A DNA stretch of 21,501 bases from Methanosarcinaceae archaeon UBA470 (GCA_002508425.1 DAKU01000004.1:1-21501); one strand, 5' to 3'; counted from the first letter of the stretch, positions 1 through 8,735 are shown. Numbers and translations: made by a program. Notes: generated by a model not told the origin, from the letters alone.

Positions 1-37
1 GTTTCAATCCTTGTTTTAGTGGATCTTGATTTCGAAT
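1..37 (-). CRISPR. First (leader-proximal) CRISPR repeat; array continues left of window
   Basis: On the minus strand this 37-base unit begins ATTCGAAATC and ends GGATTGAAAC, the 3' end typical of archaeal type I-B repeats; from memory it is close to the repeat family of Methanosarcina. It lies at the very edge of the window, so only one copy is seen and spacing cannot be tested. The cas operon ends 114 bases away and reads towards it, and the AT-rich stretch between them fits a leader. This makes it the leader-proximal repeat of an array transcribed leftwards. The identification rests on repeat ends and context, not on observed repetition. Confidence 0.85.
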
Positions 38-150
38 AGCGCAATTTTTCCCGTTTTTTGGCTCAAAATTGGCTATAAAGTCTCCTTTTGCAGCACTTAG
101 ATTCTTGCTGCATAATTATCAAATGGTTTAAAAATATAAGAAAATAATGG
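38..150 (-). promoter_or_regulatory. CRISPR leader with candidate promoter
   Basis: This stretch lies between the cas4 stop codon and the first repeat. It holds no convincing gene and is AT-rich. Read on the minus strand, a TATA-like element (TTATATTTTTAAA, about 127-139) would place a transcript start near position 105-110, upstream of the first repeat. A perfect 7-base inverted repeat (TGCAGCA 89-95, TGCTGCA 106-112, 10-base loop) sits in the middle. It could be a leader element recognised during spacer integration, or a weak terminator of the cas operon. No start site is proven. Confidence 0.6.
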
Positions 151-753
151 TTATACGCAGATATTCCTGTAGCAACAATCAATGCACTTGTTTCCAGATC
201 TTGTTGCTTTTGGATATTTGCCTTTTTCGATGATCTCGATGATATCTTCAATGATCTCAATAGCTTTATTGAAGTCAGAAGGAGTGATTTCCAGTTCTTT
301 CACCAGGCTGTTGCTACGAGTATAACAGATATATCCTCTGTTTACCTCTTTGCCATAGTTCTCCTTTATTAATAGTCCCTGTAAAACTATTTGATACTTA
401 TAAGTAGAAAAGAGTTTTTCCTTGTACTCTGCAAACTTGTATTCAAGAGGTGCAGCAGTGCCATCTTCCAGGAAAAGCACTTCGTCAACAATGCCTTTAA
501 TGTGATGGAGCTTTGATACAAGGTACACTTCAGAGTCTTTCTCGATACAGTGCAACTTTTTCCTAACATATTCCCGATTTGTGAGTTTCCGTTCCTCATG
601 TACTTCTCTTCCTTTCAGTACTTTGAACCTTTTTTCTTCATGCTGCGGTATATCCAGGCAGTGCATGAAGTAAATGAACCTTGGGCAGAACTGATATTCC
701 AGCACATCTGATATTGTTATTATTGTAGTATTTTCATTGATAGTTGCTTCCAT
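151..753 (-). CDS. cas4: CRISPR-associated exonuclease Cas4
   Basis: Cas4 is a RecB-like Fe-S nuclease that works with Cas1-Cas2 to trim prespacers and select those next to a PAM. The 200-residue product has the expected lone N-terminal cysteine (C23) and a C-terminal cluster (C190, C193, C194, C199) that together should hold a 4Fe-4S cluster. The RecB nuclease residues are visible in GIVDEVL and PLEYKFAEYK, followed by a YQIVLQG segment equivalent to the QxxxY motif. It begins with ATG 8 bases after cas2, and its Shine-Dalgarno (TGAGG) overlaps the cas2 stop codon, so the two are coupled. It is the last gene of the operon, which is a less usual place for cas4 in type I-B loci. Confidence 0.95.
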   Translation of the reverse strand: MEATINENTTIITISDVLEYQFCPRFIYFMHCLDIPQHEEKRFKVLKGREVHEERKLTNREYVRKKLHCIEKDSEVYLVSKLHHIKGIVDEVLFLEDGTAAPLEYKFAEYKEKLFSTYKYQIVLQGLLIKENYGKEVNRGYICYTRSNSLVKELEITPSDFNKAIEIIEDIIEIIEKGKYPKATRSGNKCIDCCYRNICV

Positions 754-761
754 ATACAGCC

Positions 762-1052
762 TCAGAAGAAAGTTGTCAGGACTTCATCACTTACAAGGTC
801 CTTATCAAATGCCTGACCTATCAACTTGACCTTTTTGAACGATTCTTCATCCATAGGAAAAATGTAGACTGAATCGATATTTACATCTATTAGTTCTTCA
901 CATTCGATAGCAAGGGAGTCTCTCTGGTTTGTATTGAGGTCACCGAGGAATACGCTTTTCTGTACCCTGTAAAGGCCGTAATCCTTACACCTGTCACTGA
1001 CCTTTTTTCGCGTCGAGTTCTCAGCTATATCGTATATTACCCACACAAGCAT
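762..1052 (-). CDS. cas2: CRISPR adaptation protein Cas2
   Basis: Cas2 is the small dimeric ferredoxin-fold protein that bridges two Cas1 dimers in the integrase complex. The 96-residue product starts MLVWVIYDIAEN, with the conserved aspartate D8 at the end of the first strand, and has the expected family length and the RVQKSVFLGDL segment seen in Cas2 proteins. The ATG start lies 10 bases after the cas1 stop; the cas1 TGA is part of TGAGGT, which serves as its ribosome binding site. It sits between cas1 and cas4, completing the adaptation module. Whether it has any nuclease activity of its own cannot be judged from the sequence. Confidence 0.95.
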   Translation of the reverse strand: MLVWVIYDIAENSTRKKVSDRCKDYGLYRVQKSVFLGDLNTNQRDSLAIECEELIDVNIDSVYIFPMDEESFKKVKLIGQAFDKDLVSDEVLTTFF

Positions 1053-1062
1053 AATGAAAACC

Positions 1063-2031
1063 TCATTTTATCAAGCTGTTAGCGATCTTGTGACAGTCGT
1101 GTTCCAATATGTTCCGGATCTTAACATTCCTACCATTGTAATTCATACTCTGATCCAGGGTTTCGTTAAGTGACTGGATAAGCACAGCTTTACCGTCTTT
1201 GTTCAAACTCAATCCATTAGGAATGGTCTCAAAATATTCCTCTTTAATCTGACGTTTGGAGAACAGGTTAACTACAGTCCTATCTGCATGAATACGATAC
1301 AGCTCTATAAGGTCAAAGACCAGAGATTTCTTGTTATAGTTATCAGTATGCATGAAACCCACATACGGGTCAAGCCCAGAGATGATGCAAGCCTTCTCCA
1401 CCATGGAATACAGTACGCCATATCCGTAATTTAGCAGGCAGTTAAATCCATCTACAGCAGGGTTGCGGCTTCTGCCTTGGAATTTCCATTTTTCAGACAT
1501 GATAAAGCTAAGTGCATCGAAATAGTATCTGGAAGCCATTCCCTCTATTCCCATGATAGAGCCTCTTTTTTCTTCCAGCGTTCCATCAAGTTCAAGAAGC
1601 TGAGCTTTCATACTTTCGATATTGGATATGTGCTCATCTAGTTCGGCACGTTGCTCGGGTCTGTTCTTCTTGAGGTCTTTAAGAAAATCAATCTGATTGT
1701 TCATCTTGATCTCGATCCAGCCTCTTGCCAGTTCAAATCCTTTCTTCTGCTCGGCAACCTCAAGCTGTCTCCTGCGGATTAGTGTCGTGCTTCCAAGCTT
1801 GGAATGCCATACTCTCCCGTAAGGGTCTCCGAAATGGTCCAAAAAAACGATATCGATATTGCTTTCCACGGCAAATTTAATCGCATCCGTGGTTATAGTT
1901 GCTGATGTTGTGATAAGAATGCTTTCAACTTTGTCCGCTGACACTTCAAAGACCTTCTCTTCGTTTTTGATTAAAAAGCAATTATGGTTCTTTTTGAGGA
2001 AAGAGCCGTAGGAGTTGATCACAAGTTGCAT
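1063..2031 (-). CDS. cas1: CRISPR-associated integrase/endonuclease Cas1
   Basis: Cas1 is the metal-dependent integrase that inserts new spacers at the leader end of the array. The 322-residue product has an N-terminal beta-rich dimerisation domain (about 1-85) and a helical catalytic domain. The conserved metal ligands are visible: E163 in GIEGMASRYY, H228 in GFMHTDNYNKKS, and D240 with E243 in VFDLIELYR. Length and motifs match type I Cas1. The ATG start lies inside the 3' end of cas6 (13-base overlap), indicating translational coupling. Nothing appears broken, so the adaptation module should be functional. Confidence 0.97.
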   Translation of the reverse strand: MQLVINSYGSFLKKNHNCFLIKNEEKVFEVSADKVESILITTSATITTDAIKFAVESNIDIVFLDHFGDPYGRVWHSKLGSTTLIRRRQLEVAEQKKGFELARGWIEIKMNNQIDFLKDLKKNRPEQRAELDEHISNIESMKAQLLELDGTLEEKRGSIMGIEGMASRYYFDALSFIMSEKWKFQGRSRNPAVDGFNCLLNYGYGVLYSMVEKACIISGLDPYVGFMHTDNYNKKSLVFDLIELYRIHADRTVVNLFSKRQIKEEYFETIPNGLSLNKDGKAVLIQSLNETLDQSMNYNGRNVKIRNILEHDCHKIANSLIK

Positions 2032-2678
2032 TTTTTCACCGTCCCAAAGCCCCTTGATACGGATTTACCAAGGCCAAGATAGTCCGGGATCTGGAAATTT
2101 GTAACAAAAGAACCACGGAATGCAATAATTTCATTCCCTTTTAGGCTTGAACTGCGCTCTTGCAATTCAGTATGACACTTGATCATTTCTGGCACTTGGT
2201 AATTCAGGGATTTCGACATTGAAAGAATGTTACCTATCAGATTTCTGTTGAGAAGGTCATACTGCTGCTCTTTATCAAGAATAAGGTATTTTTTGTAGTT
2301 CTCCTGATTAAGTGCAAACCAGTGTGTAACAAAATCGTATTTGATCAATTTGTCAGAAATACCAAAATCTTCTTTTTTGTACGTAATTCCTCTTTCAACT
2401 ATTTCGTACTCATTTCCATTGAGTTTTATCTTGTCATACTCATCGTATATTTCCTTCAAAACCTCAGCACCCTCATTTATTCCGATGACAGTAGGCGTTC
2501 TGTTTATCATCTTATACTGGACCATTGGATACCTGTAAATGAATTTATCAGCATTGTGCTGATGCAAAAGGCTGTATTCATTGAACTTGGTGGCAAAGAA
2601 TCCTCTGAGTTGTGCACCGGATTCCTGGATAGGGCGAGTGGAGGTAAGGGATAAAGTGAAAACTTTCAATTCAATCAA
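2019..2678 (-). CDS. cas6: CRISPR pre-crRNA endoribonuclease Cas6
   Basis: Cas6 cuts the repeat RNA to give mature crRNAs and usually stays bound to the 3' hairpin or tag. The 219-residue product carries the diagnostic glycine-rich loop near the C terminus (GLGKSVSRGFGTV, about 202-214). H39 and H41 in the first RAMP domain are candidates for the catalytic histidine. The reading frame starts with TTG, whose bases overlap the cas3 stop (TTGA); no ATG is present at the N terminus and the homologous-looking first strand (IELKVFTLSL) requires this start or the TTG three codons later. It lies between cas3 and cas1, an uncommon place because type I-B cas6 is often first in the operon. Confidence 0.9.
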   Translation of the reverse strand: MIELKVFTLSLTSTRPIQESGAQLRGFFATKFNEYSLLHQHNADKFIYRYPMVQYKMINRTPTVIGINEGAEVLKEIYDEYDKIKLNGNEYEIVERGITYKKEDFGISDKLIKYDFVTHWFALNQENYKKYLILDKEQQYDLLNRNLIGNILSMSKSLNYQVPEMIKCHTELQERSSSLKGNEIIAFRGSFVTNFQIPDYLGLGKSVSRGFGTVKKCNL

Positions 2679-5059
2679 AAGATCAACGCCCCTTCATCTT
2701 TTGAAATGAAACCTGTTTCTCTATTATACCATGCATCTAACATTTCTAGAGGGATGTGACCAATCCCGATATCAGAATCAATCAATGCTGGTGCTTTACT
2801 TTTTGGTACAGAAATCACATATTCATAGAACTGCTTTTTGAAGCTCAAGAATTTGTTTTTTCGTTCCAATGGATTATTTATTTCACGTAGTGATTGGAAT
2901 TGCTGCCAAATTTCATGTGCTTTTTCTTCAATTTCGATGAATACATCTGTTTTTTCGTACTCGTTTTCTATAAGGTGAAAACTTTCCTTCATACAACGGT
3001 AGTCTAAATTGTTTAAAGCATAAAGAATTTTTAGAGATTTATCATTACTTTGAGTTTCTTTTATTTTCTGGAAGTATTTATTGTTGAGTTCCAGAAATTG
3101 AGTTTCTTCAATTATATTAGTTCCATTAAGGATTTCCTTTGTTTTATCGATGAGGAAACCAGAATAGATATACTTGTAATATTCTTGTCTATCGTCTTTT
3201 AGAGTAAATATTTTTACTTCTCCTTTCTTTTGAATATCATCATTTCGATTGCATCTGCCTGCAATCTGATTTATTGAATCAAGTGTTGACATATCTCTAT
3301 AAACCACTTCTACGTCAATATCAACTCCTGCTTCTATCAATTGGGTACTAATAATTACCCTTCGTTTTTTGCTATCTTTTATCTTTCGAATTCTCTCAAG
3401 ACGTTCTTTTGGAGTGATATGGGTTGATAGGTAATAGTATTCAGTATTTACATTTTTTAGAGAAATTAGATGATTATAAACCTCTTTTGTCGCATTGATA
3501 GTGTTTAGCACAACAAGAAAATCTTTATCCGCGTAGATTTCAATATCCTGTCTCACTTTCTCTTTAAAATCTTCTATCTTTAAAGGCTCAGGCAAGTACT
3601 GAAGTCGAATACGATCGAATCGCTTAAAATAATCTTTCTTGTTTTCTGCCAGTTCAATAATTTCGCCTTTGCTTTCATCAAAAATAAGAGGCTGCGTAGC
3701 AGTGACAAATATAAAATAGGTATTAAAATGCTTGGATATTGAACTTGTAAGTTCTTTGAAAAGCAACCAATACTCATGTGGAATAGATTGTACTTCATCC
3801 AGAATTACAATAGAATTTGCTATGCTGTGAAACTTTCTGAGAGATCTGTTTTTGTTTGAGATGAAAGTGTGGAATAACTGCACAAATGTTGTTACAACTA
3901 TTTCAGAATTCCATCCCTCAATCAATAAAAGTGCTTTATCTTCCTTAAATTCATCATCTTGGGAGGAATAAAGAATATCTGACAAGTGGTGATGCTTTAA
4001 TAATGTTGATGTACTTGGTTTCTGCCCATAAACAGCTTCAAATATATCTTCAAAAACAGAATAATTCTGATCAATAATACTCAAAAAAGGTAATGAATAT
4101 ATTATCTTAGGAGCATAATTAAATTGAGTTTTAATGTTATTTCTTAATTTTAGTGCAAAAGAGAGGGAAGTAAGCGTTTTACCCGTTCCAGTGGGTACAT
4201 TTATAGAGTATATCTTTTTAGACAGATCTATTTTCTCAACATTGCTAGTAACATCATCATAAATGAGATTCCTTATCTTGTTTATTCCAGTATTTGTATT
4301 ATTCCAACCTTTAATTATTCTGTAATCATCTACTAACGAGGGATAAATTTCTGCGTTATCAGATATTTTTATTTCAGATGCATCCATTTTATCAGAGTTC
4401 AGAAGAGTTGAGTAAAGAAGTTGGAAGAAAATGTAATTAGATGGATTATTTTCTGTTTCTAGGTATTCAGTAAATTTTCTTTTACTCTTTTTTATCTCTA
4501 TTGATAATGATTCAATTTGATCTAAAAAAGTACTTACATCTATTTTAGGCAACAGTTGTTTATATATTTCTTTTATTTGTCTAAGGTCGACAGCTTTGGC
4601 CTGTTCATTTAGTGTATCTATTTTATCTTCATCTAGATCAACTAACTCAAAGACAGGATTATCCAAGTTGCCATGATGCCTTTTTACAGCCAGGAATCCA
4701 AATATCGGTATAAATGAATAACTTTCTTTTTTCTCTTTTATATATTCTTTTAGTACATAATAAGTAAAAACAGCAGAGATCAAACCATGCTGAGTATGGG
4801 GATTATTCTTAAGAGACAACTTGCGTTTTTGATCAGTTTCTCTTATATATTTCTGGAAAAAACTTGTGGCTTTACCAAAGTCATGGCAGGCACCCAAGAT
4901 AAAAGCTATATCATCAAGTTCTTCTTTATCTAAGGCTTCAAAATTCATTTTCTTCACAGAAACTGTAGTTCTGCAAAGGCTGGCAACATTACTTAGATGC
5001 TGAATAAGTTGTTTTTCAGGATGAGAGAGCAGTTCATAAGAAGACAATTCTCTCACCAT
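2675..5059 (-). CDS. cas3: CRISPR-associated helicase/nuclease Cas3 (HD + helicase)
   Basis: Cas3 is recruited by target-bound Cascade and unwinds and degrades the invader DNA. The 794-residue product has both parts fused. The HD nuclease domain shows H21, the H59-D60 pair, H91 and H128-H129. The superfamily 2 helicase shows Walker A PTGTGKT (289-295), the Walker B variant DEVQ (421-424) often seen in this subtype, TATQ (453-456), and motif VI QIAGRCNR (598-605). All motifs look intact. ATG lies 26 bases inside the 3' end of cas5, and the stop overlaps the cas6 start by 4 bases. The gene is very AT-rich; two 60-base lines counted by hand gave 15 and 12 G+C, unlike the genes downstream. Confidence 0.97.
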   Translation of the reverse strand: MVRELSSYELLSHPEKQLIQHLSNVASLCRTTVSVKKMNFEALDKEELDDIAFILGACHDFGKATSFFQKYIRETDQKRKLSLKNNPHTQHGLISAVFTYYVLKEYIKEKKESYSFIPIFGFLAVKRHHGNLDNPVFELVDLDEDKIDTLNEQAKAVDLRQIKEIYKQLLPKIDVSTFLDQIESLSIEIKKSKRKFTEYLETENNPSNYIFFQLLYSTLLNSDKMDASEIKISDNAEIYPSLVDDYRIIKGWNNTNTGINKIRNLIYDDVTSNVEKIDLSKKIYSINVPTGTGKTLTSLSFALKLRNNIKTQFNYAPKIIYSLPFLSIIDQNYSVFEDIFEAVYGQKPSTSTLLKHHHLSDILYSSQDDEFKEDKALLLIEGWNSEIVVTTFVQLFHTFISNKNRSLRKFHSIANSIVILDEVQSIPHEYWLLFKELTSSISKHFNTYFIFVTATQPLIFDESKGEIIELAENKKDYFKRFDRIRLQYLPEPLKIEDFKEKVRQDIEIYADKDFLVVLNTINATKEVYNHLISLKNVNTEYYYLSTHITPKERLERIRKIKDSKKRRVIISTQLIEAGVDIDVEVVYRDMSTLDSINQIAGRCNRNDDIQKKGEVKIFTLKDDRQEYYKYIYSGFLIDKTKEILNGTNIIEETQFLELNNKYFQKIKETQSNDKSLKILYALNNLDYRCMKESFHLIENEYEKTDVFIEIEEKAHEIWQQFQSLREINNPLERKNKFLSFKKQFYEYVISVPKSKAPALIDSDIGIGHIPLEMLDAWYNRETGFISKDEGALIF

Positions 5060-5747
5060 TTTCTAGAAGCCAATATTTTTCCAAGTTTGCAGAAATTGGA
5101 GTGCCATTGCGTTCAAAAGCTACTTTACAATATTCACGTAAAGTTCGATCTTCTTCCATTTCAATAGGTAATGTTTCATGGAAGTATTCGCCTCCGTTTT
5201 CATCGAACTTAATTTTTACATTTGAGTCTTCTCGAATTGGAATTACAGAATCTATTTTAACTAATTCCTCGACTCCAGTATTCATTTCACAGTTGAATTC
5301 ACCAATAAATACAAAGTTTGCAATATGTTCACTCAATCCAAGACAAGGGGTATAAATACATTTGTGATGCACCAGATAATCTCTTATTTTTTGATATAAC
5401 TCTGTTTCTTTATGACTCAAATAAATCCTAAATTTTGCATCTTTTAAAAGTTCAAAACGTATTTGTGTTCTATTCTTGATTTTGCTCATCATCGGCGCAT
5501 TTTTAGTGTCTATAAGATTCTCTGAAAGTCTTACTTTTTTTATGGGTGACAATATTTTTACCGCAATATCCGCTTGATCTTTAGTAAAGTGCTTGAGGTA
5601 CTCGCTTTTATCAAGTCCAGCAATTGCTCCAATTAACCCACAAACTGCAGTTCTTGGGGGAATGGAAAAAGTAAGGGGTGATGTAGTGGTGTAGTACTTT
5701 CTGAAATGAGCATACTCTCCCCATACATCAAATACAAGGACTTTCAT
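5034..5747 (-). CDS. cas5: Type I-B Cascade subunit Cas5
   Basis: Cas5 is the RAMP-fold Cascade subunit that holds the 5' handle of the crRNA and contacts Cas8 and Cas7. The 237-residue product has the typical N-terminal strand (MKVLVFDVWGEYAHFRK) followed by PLTFSIPPRTAVCGLIGAI, the conserved Pro-Thr/Ser-x-Gly-type segment of Cas5 proteins of the Hmari/Tneap type. ATG is 9 bases after the cas7 stop, and the cas7 TAG merges with an AGGTG ribosome binding site. Its 3' end overlaps cas3 by 26 bases. Placement between cas7 and cas3 is canonical for type I-B. Confidence 0.93.
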   Translation of the reverse strand: MKVLVFDVWGEYAHFRKYYTTTSPLTFSIPPRTAVCGLIGAIAGLDKSEYLKHFTKDQADIAVKILSPIKKVRLSENLIDTKNAPMMSKIKNRTQIRFELLKDAKFRIYLSHKETELYQKIRDYLVHHKCIYTPCLGLSEHIANFVFIGEFNCEMNTGVEELVKIDSVIPIREDSNVKIKFDENGGEYFHETLPIEMEEDRTLREYCKVAFERNGTPISANLEKYWLLENGERIVFL

Positions 5748-5756
5748 CTATAACAC

Positions 5757-6743
5757 CTAAAATCTTAGTTCTTTAGCTGCTAATCCCGAATCCTGCAAAT
5801 GTTTGCCAAGACTAATTTCTTTTCCATCATGTAATAGCTTCACCCTTTCGTCAATACAATATTCAACATCACTTATCATTTTATTATTTTTCAAAATAAC
5901 ATTGATGAGTTGAGTGATATCTAATTTGAGCTGTGAAATATCGCGTATTTCATCATCAGATACCTCAGAATCTAGTTTTAGCATGTTATTTAGGTCACCG
6001 ATGTGATAATTAGCTTCTTTATAGTTGACCTTCAACATCAATCTAGGCACTTGACCAACTTTAGACCTCGATATAAGGCTCTTTGTTCCATTCCACATAC
6101 CATCTAAGAGCAACTTTACATCATTTTCTGTCAATTTTGTTTCTTTGGCAGCGTTTTCATTTATTATACCATAGAAACAGATGAGTGAATATGGAAGGAA
6201 ATCTTCTTCCCGGAATGTCTTTTGCTCGGCTCCTTTTTGAGATGCAAACGCCCCAGTTCCTCTGAAATGTTTTGTAAATACTTTATGTAATGAACGCCCA
6301 ATTTTAAATTGAACAGGTCCGGTATGAGTAATTGAACTTTTTGTTTTTGTATCTTTTTCAATGGGTAAAGTGACACCAAAAAGCCGAACATCGATACATT
6401 CATTAAGAACATTGTTATCAATCAGTTCTTTCATTTGAGTTAAATTCAGATTTTTTTTCTCCACAGGTTTACCATCTTTTATTAAGAAATCTTCAGCCCT
6501 TAGTTTTGCATCCTGTATATGTCCCTCGTCATCTTCAATCTCTCTTACAAAAATTTCTTTATTTTTACAGTTGTAAAGATAATCACGAATAGTCCTTTTT
6601 AGTCTTACATCTGTTACGAGGTTAACTCCAGTTTCTTCGTCTATTCGTGGCTTATTCTCATCAAGTGGGTCTCCGTTAGGATTAGAATCTTTTACATCAT
6701 ACAAAAATATAAGTTCCGATCTGCTTGAAATAACATCACTCAT
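5757..6743 (-). CDS. cas7: Type I-B Cascade backbone subunit Cas7 (Csh2 type)
   Basis: Cas7 forms the repeated backbone that lines the crRNA spacer in Cascade. The 328-residue product has the family signature near the N terminus, where a LYDVKDSNPNGDP segment is followed by TDVRLKRTIRDYL. A glycine-rich middle region (RGTGAFASQKG, about 160-172) and the C-terminal GMWNGTKSLISRSKVGQ segment also fit Csh2/Cas7. The ATG overlaps the last 8 bases of cas8b, so translation is likely coupled. No truncation is seen. Six Cas7 copies per complex are usual in related systems, which is family knowledge and not visible here. Confidence 0.95.
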   Translation of the reverse strand: MSDVISSRSELIFLYDVKDSNPNGDPLDENKPRIDEETGVNLVTDVRLKRTIRDYLYNCKNKEIFVREIEDDEGHIQDAKLRAEDFLIKDGKPVEKKNLNLTQMKELIDNNVLNECIDVRLFGVTLPIEKDTKTKSSITHTGPVQFKIGRSLHKVFTKHFRGTGAFASQKGAEQKTFREEDFLPYSLICFYGIINENAAKETKLTENDVKLLLDGMWNGTKSLISRSKVGQVPRLMLKVNYKEANYHIGDLNNMLKLDSEVSDDEIRDISQLKLDITQLINVILKNNKMISDVEYCIDERVKLLHDGKEISLGKHLQDSGLAAKELRF

Positions 6744-8592
6744 TTGTCTTCTCTCCTTGTTTCTTAAATAGATATGAAAGGTTCATTCCAAGAACATAAT
6801 AGAAACTGATTTCATCTTTGGACAACTTCCATCCATCACCAGCTTGCAGCATGTAGCTCGAAATGGAGGCTTCAAGTTCTCGGTAATAGTTTTTGCCATA
6901 TTCTTCAAGTTTATTCTGAATTTCTGGAAGAAGCTTTTTGACAAGTTTTTCATCTAAATTCAAACCTTGTAACTTTGTTCTGAATGGAGTTGCTTTCCTT
7001 TCTTGCCATTGGATGTCAAAAAGGAATTGTGTGAGGACACCTTGTAAAAAAATGGCTTTTTTGGCAGGCAGTGTGAAAAAATCTGGAAACTCATTGAAAA
7101 GCATATTTGCTTTCATATCCACATATGTATCTCTATCATTGAATAGATCAGTAATACCTTTATTCATATTGATATCTCCGCTAAAATTGTTGAGTAGATT
7201 AAGTGTATTTAAATAATCTAGGAGTTGAAGACCTTTGAACGTAGGAACACTAGTGTTATAATTATTTACAAAATCCTTCCTTATTTTTTTACTAATACCA
7301 TTCAATAAAAAAGCATAATCCACTTTACGAGATGTAAAAATATTATTTGTTATTTCCAAGAAGTACTTGCTATCATCTTGTTCTCTACTTTTAGGATAAA
7401 AGTGCCATATATTCCCAAAAGTAAAAGATAATGAGTGATCATTCCAAGTGAAGTTTTTAAATATACTTCTTTTATCTACAATTCTCTTCTTTTCAAATAA
7501 TTGCCTTAATCTCGAAGGAAGAACATCTTCAACATATAGCAAAATCCTAAAGGCAGCGTTGTTTTTTTCGTAAAATAGAAGATTATTACTAAGTACATTA
7601 GTTTGCTTAGCAAGCATGTCAAAAGCATCATCTTCAGTTTCTGATAAAAGGTTACCATATTCTTTTTTAATGTTCAGATTACCATCAATTATACTTTTTC
7701 TATACTCTTCAAGCAACTTATAAATTTCACCATTGCCATTTTGGTTGAAGAGTTTTGGAATAATATAATAGTTGAAACCATAGGAATTATATTTGAAATA
7801 TTCTTCTATATGTTGCTTTCCAGCTTCAAGAGATAGAGCACACTTAATACATACTGGATAATTCTTCCATGATTCACTTCTATCGAAGCCACCACTAACA
7901 AATCCAGGCTTATCAACATTATAAAATGAATACGGGCTAACTAGTCCGTATACTTCGCTATTTCTAGTTCTGCAAACTGAACATATTTGTTCATAAGATC
8001 TGGATTCAACTTTATATGTGACAGAATAATACAAATCTTCTGAAAAATAATGAACCATTATTCGCCTGAAAACATCAATATCGCCTATATACTTTGGATT
8101 ATTTATTTCAGAGCTTAAGAGTAAAGTAATGATTCCATTTTCATTTTTTCCAAAGCCTTTTATTTTGTCGTTTAATTCAGCTAAAATTGAATCTTTGTTA
8201 GACTCCAGACAATTGTATAACCTTTTTAGAAATTGTAACTCCTTTTCTTGGAGTCCAATATCTTTATCATTTACCACTTTTTTAAACCAAGCAATGATTT
8301 TGATATTAAAAGTTTTATCCAGTTCTGTAAGCCTAGAAGTAGGAGATAAATCAGTGCCTCTTGAAGAACCTTGTCTATAAAGATACTTTTCTTTCTTCTC
8401 CTTACTATATTCTTCCTGCTGAATACCACCATATTCAAATCCATCCTCAGTTTCGTTCAATAGTATTGCTAATACATGCTTATAAGCCGTAGTACTTGCA
8501 GGATCTTCAACTATCACTTCAATCGGGTTTTCAGGATTTAGATTATTCTTTCCCAGTGCATACTCACCAATTTCTTTGATGGCTTCAATCAC
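6736..8592 (-). CDS. cas8b: Type I-B Cascade large subunit Cas8b (Csh1 type)
   Basis: Cas8b is the large Cascade subunit, expected to read the PAM and recruit Cas3. Large subunits are poorly conserved; this 618-residue product is assigned by its zinc-finger-like cysteines (C204, C207, C248, C251 within CSVCRTRN and CIKC), its size, and its place directly upstream of cas7. This matches the Csh1/TM1802-like family. The start is GTG at 8592, followed by IEAIKEIGEYALGKNN; an AGAAGGG purine stretch lies about 13-19 bases upstream. It is the first gene of the operon. The gene is strongly AT-rich; two 60-base lines counted by hand held 12 and 18 G+C. Confidence 0.9.
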   Translation of the reverse strand: MIEAIKEIGEYALGKNNLNPENPIEVIVEDPASTTAYKHVLAILLNETEDGFEYGGIQQEEYSKEKKEKYLYRQGSSRGTDLSPTSRLTELDKTFNIKIIAWFKKVVNDKDIGLQEKELQFLKRLYNCLESNKDSILAELNDKIKGFGKNENGIITLLLSSEINNPKYIGDIDVFRRIMVHYFSEDLYYSVTYKVESRSYEQICSVCRTRNSEVYGLVSPYSFYNVDKPGFVSGGFDRSESWKNYPVCIKCALSLEAGKQHIEEYFKYNSYGFNYYIIPKLFNQNGNGEIYKLLEEYRKSIIDGNLNIKKEYGNLLSETEDDAFDMLAKQTNVLSNNLLFYEKNNAAFRILLYVEDVLPSRLRQLFEKKRIVDKRSIFKNFTWNDHSLSFTFGNIWHFYPKSREQDDSKYFLEITNNIFTSRKVDYAFLLNGISKKIRKDFVNNYNTSVPTFKGLQLLDYLNTLNLLNNFSGDINMNKGITDLFNDRDTYVDMKANMLFNEFPDFFTLPAKKAIFLQGVLTQFLFDIQWQERKATPFRTKLQGLNLDEKLVKKLLPEIQNKLEEYGKNYYRELEASISSYMLQAGDGWKLSKDEISFYYVLGMNLSYLFKKQGEKTNE

Positions 8593-8631
8593 AATATTTC
8601 ACAACCCTTCTTTAGAAAAACTGTGTTTATA

Positions 8632-8643
8632 GTTTATATAATT
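8632..8643 (-). promoter_or_regulatory. Candidate TATA box of the cas operon
   Basis: On the minus strand the sequence TTATATAAAC lies about 45 bases upstream of the cas8b GTG. With the usual archaeal spacing, transcription would begin near 8611, leaving an 18-base leader. The 194-base gap 8593-8786 is shared with the divergent AMP phosphorylase gene. Confidence 0.5.
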
Positions 8644-8735
8644 TGCCTTTTATATTGCATGTGTTTTCTATTTATCTACATATTTAATAATTTGGTTGAT
8701 ATTAAAATCTCATTTGACCATTCATTCCATCCCCT

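Noticed and set aside
63..260. Minus-strand frame spanning the CRISPR leader and the end of cas4
   Set aside because: It overlaps the clear cas4 C-terminal cysteine cluster in another frame and has no family features.
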